Shown: positions 41,934-51,359, counted from the stretch's first letter. The stretch is 64,000 nucleotides of DNA from Lujinxingia sediminis (GCF_004005565.1 NZ_SADD01000003.1:62001-126000), one strand, 5' to 3'. Numbers and translations are program-made. The notes: generated by a model from the letters alone, not told the origin.

Positions 41934-43721
41934 TTACTCGTAGATCACGGTGAGACGAGGACGCCACGCCGTCTGGGAGTGGTTGCGACCGGCGAAGGTG
42001 GCGGCATCACCGGAAGCGGCGACGCGTAGGCTAATGGACTGCTCGGCCTCAAAGCGCTCGGCCACCGTCTCGAAGAGCTCCGTGGTGTCCAGGATGATGC
42101 GCTGAGCGTGGTCGCGGGTCTCGGAGGTGTCCACAGTGAAGGTGGCCAGCTCGGCGCCGGCGGCGGCGGGGCGGCTGGAGTAGGTGACCGACGCTTCGCC
42201 CCAGACCTCGGTGGTGAGGTAGTCGAGGGTGAAGGTGGCGTCGCCGCCAAAGCTGGTGGCGTCAATGGCCACAAGCTCAAGTTGGGCTCCGACGATCTCC
42301 GAGCCGACGGGGATCTGCGACATATCAAAACGCACATAGAACTCACTGCGGTCGCGATCCGCCACCAGCCCATCGCCCTCGCCCAACGCGGTGTCGGGCT
42401 CACGGTTGTTGACGGTGGCGTTGGCGTCGGGCAGCAGCACCGGCTGGTTGCACTCGCGCACCGTCAGGGTGAGCCGGGGGCGCTTCTCCGCCTCTTCATG
42501 CTCGCTGGAGTAATAGATCGTGGTGTAGTCGGAGCCATTGAGGTTGAGCGAGACCCGCTCCACGCCATCGGCGCGGCGCTCTTCAATCATGCTGGCGAGC
42601 TCGGCGCTCTCGGCGAAAACGGGGCGCTCCACGGGACTGTTGCCATTTTGCCATAGGAACCAGAAGCCCAGACGTTCGGCCAGAGTCTCCGGGGCGTTCT
42701 CCCAGTTGAGTTCGTCGGCGCGCCACTCGTTGCTCACCAGGTTGATGTAGGTGTCGCGATTGCCACCCCAGGCATGGCCATCGAACCCCACCATATTGAG
42801 GCGAGCACCAATGACGGGGAATCCATCGGGGAGTTCGCGTAGATCAAAGCTCAGGTAGCTCTCGTGGGGCTCGCGGGCAGTGTACTCGTACACGGCGCGG
42901 TACGTGCTAGATCGTTCTGGAGGGTTGACCACCAGAAAGGGCTTCTCGGCGAAGCTCGTTGAAGGCTCGGATAAGCTCGTGAAGGTGTCTTCGAGCAGGG
43001 GAACGACATGCTCGACATCGCAGGAGGCGACAAATTTGCAGAGAGGCGCCTGGCCGCTTACAGGAACGCACTCGTAGCGCTCCGGGTCGCCGCAGCCCCC
43101 GTTATCGGTGGCACAGAGGTCCACCTCGGAGCATACGCCCTCGCCGACCGCCGCGTTGGTGCACGCAAAGAACTCCGGGTCGCCGCAGCCGCCGTTGTCG
43201 GTGAGGCAGGGGTTGATGATGGTGCACTCGGCGACCAGCTCCCCGCTATCGTCATCCTCGACGGCGTCGCATTGCACCGTGCCCGGGTCGCCGCAGCCGC
43301 CGTTATCTTCCAGGCAGGGGTTTGTCTCGATGATGGTGCAGCTCACGCCGTCGCCTTCGAAGCCATCGTTGCAGACGCATGTGGGTCCGGCGGTGGCTTG
43401 AAGATCGCAGGTGGCGTCGGCGTGGCAGCCCGGCTCGCAGGTGGTGGGGGCGCAGCCCGGGCCAAAGCCCTCATCGCAGTAGTCAGCGGGCAGGCAGTGG
43501 CCATCTGAGCAGACGAGGTCGCCCTCGCAGGTGTCTTCGCAGGTAGCAGCGCAGACCTTCAGGCCCTTGAGGCAGAGCCCGGAGGCGCAGGCATCGTCGG
43601 AGGTGCAGGCCTCGCCATCGGCAGCGAGCTGATTCTCGGGAGCGACGTCGTCGAGGTTGCAGGCCGAGAGCGCAAGCAGGCAAAGGGAGGCGAGCCCGAC
43701 GCGGCGCAGAGAGGTGAACAT
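41934..43721 (-). CDS. Surface lipoprotein with three NGGCG repeats (paralogue 6)
   Basis: 595-aa lipoprotein. The signal peptide MFTSLRRVGLASLCLLALSAC ends in the same lipobox as paralogue 5. It has the same Cys-rich and EGF-like modules, then three NGGCG repeats. Its first beta-rich domain (VPLLEDTF, then PFLVV, then GARLNMVGFDGHAWGGN) is closer to that of paralogue 1 than to its neighbour, while its C-terminal domain is nearly identical to paralogue 5. This mosaic pattern suggests gene conversion or domain shuffling. The start at 43,721 is used; the frame reaches 43,826 but lacks a better start. No close partner gene is visible. Confidence 0.88.
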   Translation of the reverse strand: MFTSLRRVGLASLCLLALSACNLDDVAPENQLAADGEACTSDDACASGLCLKGLKVCAATCEDTCEGDLVCSDGHCLPADYCDEGFGPGCAPTTCEPGCHADATCDLQATAGPTCVCNDGFEGDGVSCTIIETNPCLEDNGGCGDPGTVQCDAVEDDDSGELVAECTIINPCLTDNGGCGDPEFFACTNAAVGEGVCSEVDLCATDNGGCGDPERYECVPVSGQAPLCKFVASCDVEHVVPLLEDTFTSLSEPSTSFAEKPFLVVNPPERSSTYRAVYEYTAREPHESYLSFDLRELPDGFPVIGARLNMVGFDGHAWGGNRDTYINLVSNEWRADELNWENAPETLAERLGFWFLWQNGNSPVERPVFAESAELASMIEERRADGVERVSLNLNGSDYTTIYYSSEHEEAEKRPRLTLTVRECNQPVLLPDANATVNNREPDTALGEGDGLVADRDRSEFYVRFDMSQIPVGSEIVGAQLELVAIDATSFGGDATFTLDYLTTEVWGEASVTYSSRPAAAGAELATFTVDTSETRDHAQRIILDTTELFETVAERFEAEQSISLRVAASGDAATFAGRNHSQTAWRPRLTVIYE

Positions 43722-43961
43722 AAGAAAAGCTCCAGGTGGCTGCTCTGCCCATATCATGGTCATAAGCACATACGTGGATATTCGTGTTTGAACTGCGATC
43801 TGGTCTATCGAAAGGTCTCCCATCACGCAAGATGCCCTTTGTTTGCGCCGCCCGGCCGCAGTGCTATGGTCTGGGCAGCGCTGCCAACGTCCGCGGCTGA
43901 TGACGCCGCCCTGCCCCGAATGACCCGCACGATGCGCTCAAGCCCCCTGTAGGAGTTGTCT

Positions 43962-44810
43962 GTGAGATCTTCTGTTTCCCTGATTGTTCTTTCGCTGCTG
44001 CTCGCGATGAGCCTTGTCGCCTGCACCACAGACGCCCCCGCGCCGGTGTGCAGCGGTGATGATGTCGATGCGAACTGCGTCATCGATACGGACGCTGGCG
44101 AGGATGCCGACTCTGGCGAGTCCCTGGATGCGGGCCATGACGCCACCGAGGAGCCCGATGTCACCGAGGAGCCCGATGTCACCGAGGAGCCCGATGTCAC
44201 CGAGGAGCCCGACGTCACTGAGGAGCCCGACGTCACTGAGGAGCCCGATGTCACCGAGGAGCCCGACGTCGCTCCCGATCCGACGGCGGAGACGGTGACG
44301 ATTTTGTTGGAGTGGACCGAATCTCAGCCCGAGGACGTGGTCTACTCCGATCTGGATCTCTACTACTGCAAAGATGGCGTGAACTCTCTGGAAGATGCCA
44401 GCTGCGTCTACTGGAAGTATGAGATTCAGGAGTGGGGACCGGGAGAAACGAATATCGCCGTACTCTGGAATGACGCCGATGACGCCGGGCAGGTCGAGGA
44501 TATTGAACACGACTCGCCGGCGAACGGGCGCTACCACCTGGGGGTGCAGGCGTATTGGGACGATGGCACCGGCGTGGGCGTTGGCGAGATCAACGCAACG
44601 GTGAAGGTGCTCGTGGGAGGTGTGGAGGTGTACCGGAGCACGCAGGTCTTCGAGACCTCGGCGACGATGTGGTACGCGGCGGTGCTGGACTGGCCCGAGC
44701 TTCGCACAGGCGGCGGCGCGGGCATCAGCGAGGGGGCGGACTGTGTGGCCAGCGCGCAGAACAGCTGCGTGGGCGGCGGCCTCTACGATACGATGGTGTA
44801 TCTCGACTAA
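43962..44810 (+). CDS. Lipoprotein with (EEPDVT)n linker and small beta-rich domain
   Basis: 282-aa lipoprotein of unknown function. The signal peptide ends LVAC. A low-complexity Asp/Glu linker contains seven tandem EEPDVT-type hexapeptides encoded by an 18-nt minisatellite (about 44,150-44,273). The C-terminal ~170-residue domain begins VTILLEWTESQ and shares landmarks with the next gene: a DLDLYYC/DLDLIYC motif, GRYHLGVQAYW versus GRYHVGVYAG, and a Gly-rich C-terminal segment followed by Cys. I chose the GTG at 43,962 because AGGAG lies 6 nt upstream; a TTG at 43,956 is too close to it. It is transcribed away from the minus-strand lipoprotein family. Confidence 0.82.
   Translation: MRSSVSLIVLSLLLAMSLVACTTDAPAPVCSGDDVDANCVIDTDAGEDADSGESLDAGHDATEEPDVTEEPDVTEEPDVTEEPDVTEEPDVTEEPDVTEEPDVAPDPTAETVTILLEWTESQPEDVVYSDLDLYYCKDGVNSLEDASCVYWKYEIQEWGPGETNIAVLWNDADDAGQVEDIEHDSPANGRYHLGVQAYWDDGTGVGVGEINATVKVLVGGVEVYRSTQVFETSATMWYAAVLDWPELRTGGGAGISEGADCVASAQNSCVGGGLYDTMVYLD
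44150..44273 (+). repeat. 18-nt coding minisatellite (seven EEPDVT units)
   Basis: Seven near-identical 18-nt units of the type GAGGAGCCCGATGTCACC, with GAT/GAC and ACC/ACT variation between copies. It encodes the linker between the lipid anchor and the folded domain. Copy-number change would keep the frame. Confidence 0.9.
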
Positions 44811-44835
44811 ACAGTTCGGCAGACGAAGCGATCAG

Positions 44836-44872
44836 GCGGCGGCCCCTCCCGAGCATCGGGGAGGGCCGCCGC
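44836..44872 (+). terminator. Probable terminator between the two acidic-linker lipoprotein genes
   Basis: GCGGCGGCC pairs with GGCCGCCGC, and the stem extends inward with one bulge. Only a weak T-rich stretch (TTGCGTTTA) follows on the plus strand. Confidence 0.5.
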
Positions 44873-44983
44873 TTGCGTTTATCTGGCAGGCGAATTTGAC
44901 AATGGATGCATCTCCGTCGAGGGTTAAAGATCTGTAACGCAAGCGTTTAGCGGCGACGTGGGAGCCGCAACGAGGACTGAGAG

Positions 44984-45997
44984 ATGCGGAGCCGAACGGT
45001 GAAGATTCAAGCGTGTGTGGTGATGGGGGTGTTGTGGATGGTGGGCTGTGCGGAGAGCGTCGAGCAGCTCGACCCCTGCGCCGGCAATGCGTTTTCGGCA
45101 GAATGCAGTGATGAGCCGATTCGCCAGGGCGATGGGCCGGGCTTCGATAGCGGTGAAGAAGATGCCGGCGCGCAGGATACGGGCAGCGATGCACCGGACG
45201 CCGGAAGCGATCCCGATCCTCTGCCCGACACCGGCTCAGACCCCGATGTGGGCACCGATACCGGAACGGATCCCGATGTGGGCACTGGCCCCGACACCGG
45301 AACGGATCCCGATGTGGGCACCGGCCCCGATGTGGGCACCGACACCGGCCCCGATGTGGGCACCGACACCGGAACGGATCCCGACACCGGCACCGATGTG
45401 GGCACCGACACCGGCACGGACACCGACACCGGCACAGACCCCGACACCGGCAGCGATCCGGACACCGGCACCGGCCCGGATACAGGCATCGATCCCGATC
45501 TTCCGATAGAGCTGGAGGTGACGCTCGACTGGACCTACAGCGGCCTTTCGGCCTTGCCGGATCTGGATCTGATCTACTGTCAGCAGTCGGCGGGAAGCTT
45601 CGATAGTTCAAGCTGCGTGAACTACCAGAACGACTGGACGACCTGGGGAAGCTCGGAGCTCTCGCTCTACGATGCGCGTGAGCCCTATGTGGATGAGATC
45701 CTCATACATAGCAACCCCGAAGCCGGGCGATATCATGTGGGCGTCTATGCGGGCATTTTTGACGACGCCTGGTTTGATGTTCCGGCGTATCTGACGATTC
45801 GAGCCGACGGGGTGGTGGTGTTCAGCGACCAGCTCACCTTTGATACCTACGATGAGGGAGGCCTGTGGTACGGGGCGATCATCGATCTACCGCTGACCTC
45901 GAGCGGCGGCGGGGTGTTTGCAGGACCGCCCTGCTACGGCGGAGGATGCTGGTCCTACGGGGTCTACCCCTCGCGGGCCGTGAGTCTTGAGCCCTGA
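44984..45997 (+). CDS. Lipoprotein with long Asp-Thr-Gly-rich linker and small beta-rich domain
   Basis: 337-aa lipoprotein, paralogue of the preceding gene in its C-terminal domain. The signal peptide ends WMVGC. Residues ~60-170 are a low-complexity linker of alternating DTGTDPDVGT-type units, rich in Asp and with no basic residues. The C-terminal domain begins LEVTLDWTYSGL and contains DLDLIYC, GRYHVGVYAG and a Gly-rich end with two Cys. Repeated acidic Asp-x-Gly units can bind calcium (as in RTX proteins), but the spacing here does not match the RTX nonapeptide, so that is speculation. The ATG at 44,984 has GAGG about 8 nt upstream. Function unknown. Confidence 0.82.
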   Translation: MRSRTVKIQACVVMGVLWMVGCAESVEQLDPCAGNAFSAECSDEPIRQGDGPGFDSGEEDAGAQDTGSDAPDAGSDPDPLPDTGSDPDVGTDTGTDPDVGTGPDTGTDPDVGTGPDVGTDTGPDVGTDTGTDPDTGTDVGTDTGTDTDTGTDPDTGSDPDTGTGPDTGIDPDLPIELEVTLDWTYSGLSALPDLDLIYCQQSAGSFDSSSCVNYQNDWTTWGSSELSLYDAREPYVDEILIHSNPEAGRYHVGVYAGIFDDAWFDVPAYLTIRADGVVVFSDQLTFDTYDEGGLWYGAIIDLPLTSSGGGVFAGPPCYGGGCWSYGVYPSRAVSLEP

Positions 45998-46094
45998 GCA
46001 GTCGCTGGCCGCCGCCCTTCTCTGGTTGCCCCTCTCTGGCCGATCCGGCGTGAGAAGGTCGGTCGGGAAGAGTTCGTTACCGCTCGGGTAAGGA

Positions 46095-46667
46095 TCAGCG
46101 CACGTGACGACGACCGAGCAGGCCGGCGGCGTGCAGGACCATAAAGCCTAAAAGCACCACCGAGATCGCCCAGGGGCTCCCCTGGGCGCCTTCGCTCTGG
46201 CAGCCGGCGACGCGTGCGTCAGGGGCATCGCCAGCGTCGGGGGCGCCGGCGTCGGCAAGCCTTCCGCCGAGCACCTCGCTGAGGGAGAAGCGGTCGGTAT
46301 CATCGTCTGCGGCGTCTCCGGCGTCGGTGCTGCGATCGGGTCTCGGCTGGCCGGGGACATGGGGTTGGGTGCGCTGACCGGGCATCGCGGCATCCGCGGC
46401 GTCAGCGGTATCGGTGCCGTAAGGTGCGGGAGTATCACCGGCGTCGGTGGGAGCATCCGGCCTGGGAGGAGCAGGCCGGGTGGAGCCGGGCGGCAACGCG
46501 TTTGGAGGGGCGGTACCCGGCTGAGGGGTTTGCTGAGGGGTTTGCTGGGCGATGGGGCCGGTATCGGGGAGAGCTGGCTCGGGGGGAGTGGCCTGAACCG
46601 GCGATGTGCAGAGAAGGGTGACGAGGGCGATGAGGATGGCGCGCGCGCGCAGGTGAGAGCATGCCAT
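46095..46667 (-). CDS. Secreted Pro/Asp-rich protein with MYXO-CTERM-like C-terminal anchor
   Basis: 190-aa protein. A signal peptide (residues ~1-26) is followed by a disordered region rich in Pro, Ala, Asp and Gln. The C-terminus has a Cys (VAGCQSEG), a ~20-residue hydrophobic helix (AISVVLLGFMVLHAAGLLG) and the basic end RRHVR. This Cys motif, helix and Arg cluster layout is that of MYXO-CTERM and related sorting tails. The assignment is by architecture, not exact motif match. The start at 46,667 has a G-rich ribosome site (GGGGGGAA). Function unknown. Confidence 0.78.
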   Translation of the reverse strand: MACSHLRARAILIALVTLLCTSPVQATPPEPALPDTGPIAQQTPQQTPQPGTAPPNALPPGSTRPAPPRPDAPTDAGDTPAPYGTDTADAADAAMPGQRTQPHVPGQPRPDRSTDAGDAADDDTDRFSLSEVLGGRLADAGAPDAGDAPDARVAGCQSEGAQGSPWAISVVLLGFMVLHAAGLLGRRHVR

Positions 46668-46789
46668 GACGGGTTCCCCCCGGGAGAGTTATGACGCTAT
46701 GAGCTCATGTTGATATCTCATCGCCCAATACATCGGGCGACTCTCTGAAGATAAACACGGCGGCGAGGGGCGTCTTACTCTGTCGCAGC

Positions 46790-48619
46790 CTACTCAACCA
46801 CGTCGGGGGAGAGCTGATGGGTGGTGCCGGTCTGGATATTCCAGAGCGCGGCGTAGTCACCGCCGAGTGCCACGAGCTCATCGTGGGAGCCCTGCTCGAT
46901 GATGCGGCCCTGATCCATGACGATGATATGGTCGGCCGCGCGCACCGTGGAGAGGCGGTGGGCGATGATGATCATGGTGCGATCTTGCGCCAGGCTGTTC
47001 ATCGAGCGCTGGATGGCGGCTTCGGTGGCGTTGTCGACGGCACTTGTGGCCTCATCGAGGATGAGTACGCGGGGGTCACGCAGCACGGCGCGGGCAATCG
47101 AGATGCGTTGTTTCTGGCCGCCGGAGAGGGTTTCGCCGCGTTCGCCCACGATGGTGTCGTAGCCGCGGGGAAGCGCCGCGATGAAGGGGTGGGCTTCGGC
47201 CTGGCGGCTGGCGCGTTCGATGGCCTCGTCGTCGGCGTCAAAAGAGCCGTAGGCGATGTTCTCGCGCACGGTGCCATGAAAGAGGAAGGTCTGCTGGCTG
47301 ACCAGGCCGATGGCGCGGCGCAGATCGTCGGTGCGCAGCGCATCAAGGGGGGTGCCATCGATGCGCACGGTGCCCTTTTCGGGCTCAAAGAAGCGCATCA
47401 GGAGGTTGATCAGGGTGGATTTCCCGGCGCCGGTGGCCCCGACCACGCCCAGGGTGGTGCCGGCGGGGATGCGCAGGTTGAAGTTTTGGAGGATGGGCTC
47501 GCGATCGGGGTAGGCGAACGCGACGTCTTCGAAGACGAGCTCTCCGCGGGCGCCCTCTTTTTCAAAAGGGGTCTGACCGCTGATGATCGAGATGGGCGTG
47601 GCCAACAGGTTGAGGACGCGGCGAGTGGAGGCCATGGCGCGCTGGTAGAGATCGAAGGTTTTGCCCAGACGGGTCAGGGGCCAGAGCAGACGCTGCGTGA
47701 GGAAAACAAGCACCGAGTAGACGCCCACGGCCAGGGTGCCCTCAATGGCGAGCATCCCGCCGTAGAGGAGCGTGGCGGTAAAGCCCAGCACAATCGCCAT
47801 GCGGATCAGCGGACTGAACGCGGCGCTCAAGCTGATGGCAGCGCGGTTGGCCTGGCGGTAGTCGTCGCTCTCTTGAGCGATGCGACGTGTCTCGTAGTCT
47901 TCGGTGGCAAAGGCCTTGATGGTGGCGATGCCGGAGAGGTTGTTGGCGAGCTGGCCATTGAGGCTTGCGACCTGCTCGCGCACCTTCGCATAGCGCGGCG
48001 CCAGCATGCGTTGGAACTTAAAGGATCCCCAGATGATGAGGGGGACCGGCAGCATGGCCATCCAGGCGACCTGGGGAGCCAGAATAAAGAAGGTCGTGAC
48101 GATGACAATCGCAGTGGTGGCGACCTGCAGGATGTCGTCGGCACCGGTATCTAAAAAGCGCTCAAGCTGATTAATGTCATCATTGAGGATCGCCATCAGC
48201 TCGCCGGTGGACTGCTCGTGAAAATAGGCCATCTCCAGGCTCTGGATATGGTTGTAGGCGTCCTGACGAAGATCGTGCTCGATGGTCTGAGCGAGGTTAC
48301 GCCAGAGCCATTCCTGGAGGTATTGAAAGGCGCTCTCCAGGCCCCAGACCAGCACGGTGAGCACCGAGAGGGCGATGAGCTGGTGGGTGACATCGACGAT
48401 GCCCAACGAGGCGACCAGCGAGTCTTCCTGCTCGACGACCACGTCGATGGCCGCGCCGATGAGCGCGGGCGGGGCCAGGTCGAAGATCTTGTTGAGCACC
48501 GACGAGGTGGCCGCCGCCCAGACGCGTTTTCGGTGGGGTTTGGCGTAATGGAGCAGGCGCTTAAAGGGATGTTCGGAGGGAGGAGAGAGGCGTCGGGCAT
48601 CCACGTCGGCGGGACTCAT
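46790..48619 (-). CDS. ABC exporter, fused permease and ATPase (MsbA/multidrug-type)
   Basis: 609-aa half-transporter that should work as a homodimer in the inner membrane. The N-terminal ~330 residues form a six-helix ABC exporter membrane domain (for example [16 protein letters not shown] and [13 protein letters not shown]). The ATPase domain shows Walker [10 protein letters not shown] (~394), the signature LSGGQKQR (~498), Walker [13 protein letters not shown] (~517) and the H-loop AHRLSTV. The ATG at 48,619 has GAGAG 5 nt upstream; a GTG at 48,640 is an alternative. It follows homoserine kinase on the same strand with a 61-nt gap. The substrate cannot be deduced. Confidence 0.95.
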   Translation of the reverse strand: MSPADVDARRLSPPSEHPFKRLLHYAKPHRKRVWAAATSSVLNKIFDLAPPALIGAAIDVVVEQEDSLVASLGIVDVTHQLIALSVLTVLVWGLESAFQYLQEWLWRNLAQTIEHDLRQDAYNHIQSLEMAYFHEQSTGELMAILNDDINQLERFLDTGADDILQVATTAIVIVTTFFILAPQVAWMAMLPVPLIIWGSFKFQRMLAPRYAKVREQVASLNGQLANNLSGIATIKAFATEDYETRRIAQESDDYRQANRAAISLSAAFSPLIRMAIVLGFTATLLYGGMLAIEGTLAVGVYSVLVFLTQRLLWPLTRLGKTFDLYQRAMASTRRVLNLLATPISIISGQTPFEKEGARGELVFEDVAFAYPDREPILQNFNLRIPAGTTLGVVGATGAGKSTLINLLMRFFEPEKGTVRIDGTPLDALRTDDLRRAIGLVSQQTFLFHGTVRENIAYGSFDADDEAIERASRQAEAHPFIAALPRGYDTIVGERGETLSGGQKQRISIARAVLRDPRVLILDEATSAVDNATEAAIQRSMNSLAQDRTMIIIAHRLSTVRAADHIIVMDQGRIIEQGSHDELVALGGDYAALWNIQTGTTHQLSPDVVE

Positions 48620-48680
48620 AGGTTCTCTCGGGTGCAGCACAGGGGCGAAGCGGGGAAAGCGTACGGGGTCAACTCACCCT

Positions 48681-49667
48681 TCAGAGGATGGGACCGCGCT
48701 CGATGATATGCGCGCCCAGGCCGTTGACCGGGGAGTGGAAGGCCCGGGCGTTGACGCCGGCGTCCTCAAAGGCCTGGAGCATGGCTCCGGCGATCGAGGC
48801 TTTGCGGGCGCGGAAGTCGTGCAACGCAAAGAGGGTCGGTCCGGCCCCGGAGATGGAGACGCCCAGGGCGCCGGCATCGAGCGCGGCCTGCTTGACCCCG
48901 GCAAAGCCCGGGATGGTGGGGGCGCGCTGGGGCTCGACGACGAGATCATGGAGCGAGCGCGTGATCAGCTCGCGGTCGTCGCGGAAGCAGCCGGTGATAA
49001 AGCCCGCCAGGTTGGCGGACTGGGCGACGTGAGCTTTGAGCGGGAGCATCTCATTGAGCTGGGCGCGGGAGAGACGCACATCGACGGCATGCTCGGGCAC
49101 GACGACCACCGCGCCAAAATCGTGGGGAACGGGGATGCGCACGACATCGAAGGGGTCCATCGAGCGCACGAGGATCAACCCGCCGAGCATCGCCGGAGCC
49201 ACGTTGTCGCCGTGGGGCTGGCCGGCGGCCAGGGTTTCGCCCAGGAGCGCGTATTTAAAACGCTCGGGAAGGGAGAGCGGGACATCGAGCACGGCGCTGG
49301 CGGCCACCACGGCGGCCACCGCGCTGGATGCCGCGCCCCCCAGGCCGCGGGAGGTGGGCACGCCTTTAAAGACGCGGACCTCCAGGCCGAAGTCGAGTTT
49401 TTTGTCGATGGCCATCTGCACCAGGCCGGCGGTGGCGGTGTTGGCCTCCGGATCGTCGGGGAGCTCCTGGATGAGCGCGTCATCGCCGCTGATCTCCACA
49501 AGATGCACACCGGGGGTTTTGACGCGCTCAACGCGCACGCGGTCGGAGAGGCCGGTGGCACCATCGATCTCACTTAAGCTGAAGCCGAGGATGTCAAAGC
49601 CCACCGCGACGTTGGCGATGGTGGCCGGGGCGACGGCGGTGGCGTGCTGGAGGCGTTGGTCGAGCAT
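48681..49667 (-). CDS. thrB: Homoserine kinase
   Basis: Phosphorylates homoserine to O-phosphohomoserine in threonine biosynthesis. GHMP-kinase features: an N-terminal APATIANVAVGFDILG segment, the ATP-binding PTSRGLGGAASSA motif at residues ~104-116, and the C-terminal GVSISGAGPTLFAL motif. Length 328 aa is typical for the family. The ATG at 49,667 has AAGGA 6 nt upstream; the longer frame to 49,772 runs into a terminator-like hairpin, so the short start is preferred. No other threonine gene is adjacent. Confidence 0.95.
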   Translation of the reverse strand: MLDQRLQHATAVAPATIANVAVGFDILGFSLSEIDGATGLSDRVRVERVKTPGVHLVEISGDDALIQELPDDPEANTATAGLVQMAIDKKLDFGLEVRVFKGVPTSRGLGGAASSAVAAVVAASAVLDVPLSLPERFKYALLGETLAAGQPHGDNVAPAMLGGLILVRSMDPFDVVRIPVPHDFGAVVVVPEHAVDVRLSRAQLNEMLPLKAHVAQSANLAGFITGCFRDDRELITRSLHDLVVEPQRAPTIPGFAGVKQAALDAGALGVSISGAGPTLFALHDFRARKASIAGAMLQAFEDAGVNARAFHSPVNGLGAHIIERGPIL

Positions 49668-49696
49668 GGACGATCCTTTTTGCAACCTGTGCAAAA

Positions 49697-49725
49697 CAAA
49701 AAAGGTCAGGCCCCCCACGGGGGGG
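49697..49725 (-). terminator. Probable intrinsic terminator between the outer-membrane protein gene and thrB
   Basis: On the minus strand a CCCCCC/GGGGGG hairpin is followed, after 7 nt, by six T. It lies past the stop at 49,785 and before the thrB start. Confidence 0.55.
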
Positions 49726-49784
49726 AGCAGGTACCACGTATCGACCCGAGGGTGATCATGGTGAGGGGTCAACGGTTGAACACG

Positions 49785-51359
49785 CTAAAAACGGTAGCGA
49801 ATGCCCAGGTCGGAGCTGAAGGGCAGGTTGAGCAGATCCTCTTCGACGGGGCTGAGGTAGTAGCCCAGGGAGGTGTTGAGGGTAAGCCAGAGCGAACGGG
49901 TCAGACGCAGCGAGAGGCGCGGGTTGAGGTGGGCACCGAGCAGAGGAGCGCTCATCTCGTAGGTGCGGGTGCCGAGATCGCCGGGGCAGAGCAGGTCGGG
50001 GGCGGGAATGCAGCTTTTGTCGGTGAAGACGCGCACGTCTGAGAGGCTGGCGAGCTCGAAGCTCGCGGCGATGCCCAGCTCCAGGGGACCGAGCTCCCAG
50101 GCCAGGCGGCCGCCGAGCCAGGAGCGCAGCGTGGTGAAGTTGTCGCGCAAGAGCCCGTTGTAGTCGCGCAGGGAGTTGAGGAGCTGGAGGCCGGCGACGA
50201 GCTGGAACTCACGGGTCAGCGCGTAGCTCACGCCTAAGCCCACGCCGACATTGCCAAAGGGGCTCTGCAGCGGGGGGGCGACGCTCAGAAAGGAGGCGTA
50301 GGCCATGCCCAGCTCCAGGCCCAGACGGCCCTGACCGCGGCTGGCCATAAGATCGTCGGGGTTAACCAGAGGCTCATCGTCGGGCAGGAGCACGCAGGCG
50401 GCCAGGCGGCTTGCCAGGCGGTTGGCGGCGTTTTGCAGAAGGGCCGGCTCCAGCCCCAGGAGGCTGAGCGTCTCCGGCGGCAAAAAGCTCTCGGCGCGGG
50501 CATCGTAGAGAAAGGCGATGACGGTAAACCCCTGCTGAGGCGATGCAGCGCTCTGGGAGGTGCGCTCGGCGATCGTCTCGTCGCCGGGGGTGGGGAGCGC
50601 GAAGGTGTAGAGGAGGTAGTCGGCGCTAAGGAGCTCGGCGCTGCGCGCGGCCTCCTCGATGGAGGGACCCTCGCTGGAGAGTTCGCGAAAGAGGGTATCG
50701 CGGGCGCTGCGATAGTACTGGACGATGAAGTCGGGGTAGTAGCCCGGGAGGATACGCCGGGTGGGGTCGAGCAGGATCATCTCCTGCATCAGCTCCAGGG
50801 GGCGCACCACGTTGGTGCCCTCTTCCAGATAACTCAGCGCCAGAAAGAGCAGGGTGTGGGCGATCTCTTCAGGGGCGATGCGATCGTGGTCGATGGCGCG
50901 GTAGTTCTGCAGCGCGCGCTCCAGGTGCGCGATAGCGTCGTCAGCCTGAAGGCGTTTAAACGCCTCTTCGCCCATCTCGGCCCACTGGCGGGCCAGCGCC
51001 AGGGTACCCTCGTAGAGGGGCTCGGAGGTGATCGAGGTCGAAAGGACGTCGGAGGCGACGAGCTCAAAGTCGTCTGTGGGCAGAAAGAAGCGTCGGGCAC
51101 CGCGCTCCAGGCTCTCGTGGAGCTCCCTGGCGAGCGCTTCGTCGAGCTCATCGAGCTGGCCTAAGGCGGCAAAGGCACGGGCATCGGGGGCGATGGCCAG
51201 GCGGGGAGCAAGCTCCGCTTCGGGCTCCGGCGCGCTCTGGGCGGCGGCCTCCGAGCAAAGACAGGCAACACTCAAGCAGAAGGCCCACGACGCCAGCGCC
51301 CGGGCCACCGCAGGCGTTCGCCGCGACCGGGATGTAGGGGTCGTGGTCGACGGGGGCAT
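49785..51359 (-). CDS. Predicted outer-membrane beta-barrel protein with helical N-terminal region
   Basis: 524 aa. A signal peptide ends near residue 41 (SEAAAQS). Residues ~60-210 are helical and TPR-like (ALARQWAEMGEEAFKRLQAD, then AIAHLERALQNYRAI). The C-terminal ~190 residues look like amphipathic beta strands (GRLGLELGMAYASF, GNVGVGLGVSYAL, WLTLNTSLGYYLS) and end DLGIRYRF, the terminal aromatic Phe typical of outer-membrane proteins recognised by BamA. The start at 51,359 is 6 nt beyond the stop of the upstream lipoprotein gene, so the two are probably co-transcribed and may act together at the outer membrane. Specific function unknown. Confidence 0.8.
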   Translation of the reverse strand: MPPSTTTPTSRSRRTPAVARALASWAFCLSVACLCSEAAAQSAPEPEAELAPRLAIAPDARAFAALGQLDELDEALARELHESLERGARRFFLPTDDFELVASDVLSTSITSEPLYEGTLALARQWAEMGEEAFKRLQADDAIAHLERALQNYRAIDHDRIAPEEIAHTLLFLALSYLEEGTNVVRPLELMQEMILLDPTRRILPGYYPDFIVQYYRSARDTLFRELSSEGPSIEEAARSAELLSADYLLYTFALPTPGDETIAERTSQSAASPQQGFTVIAFLYDARAESFLPPETLSLLGLEPALLQNAANRLASRLAACVLLPDDEPLVNPDDLMASRGQGRLGLELGMAYASFLSVAPPLQSPFGNVGVGLGVSYALTREFQLVAGLQLLNSLRDYNGLLRDNFTTLRSWLGGRLAWELGPLELGIAASFELASLSDVRVFTDKSCIPAPDLLCPGDLGTRTYEMSAPLLGAHLNPRLSLRLTRSLWLTLNTSLGYYLSPVEEDLLNLPFSSDLGIRYRF

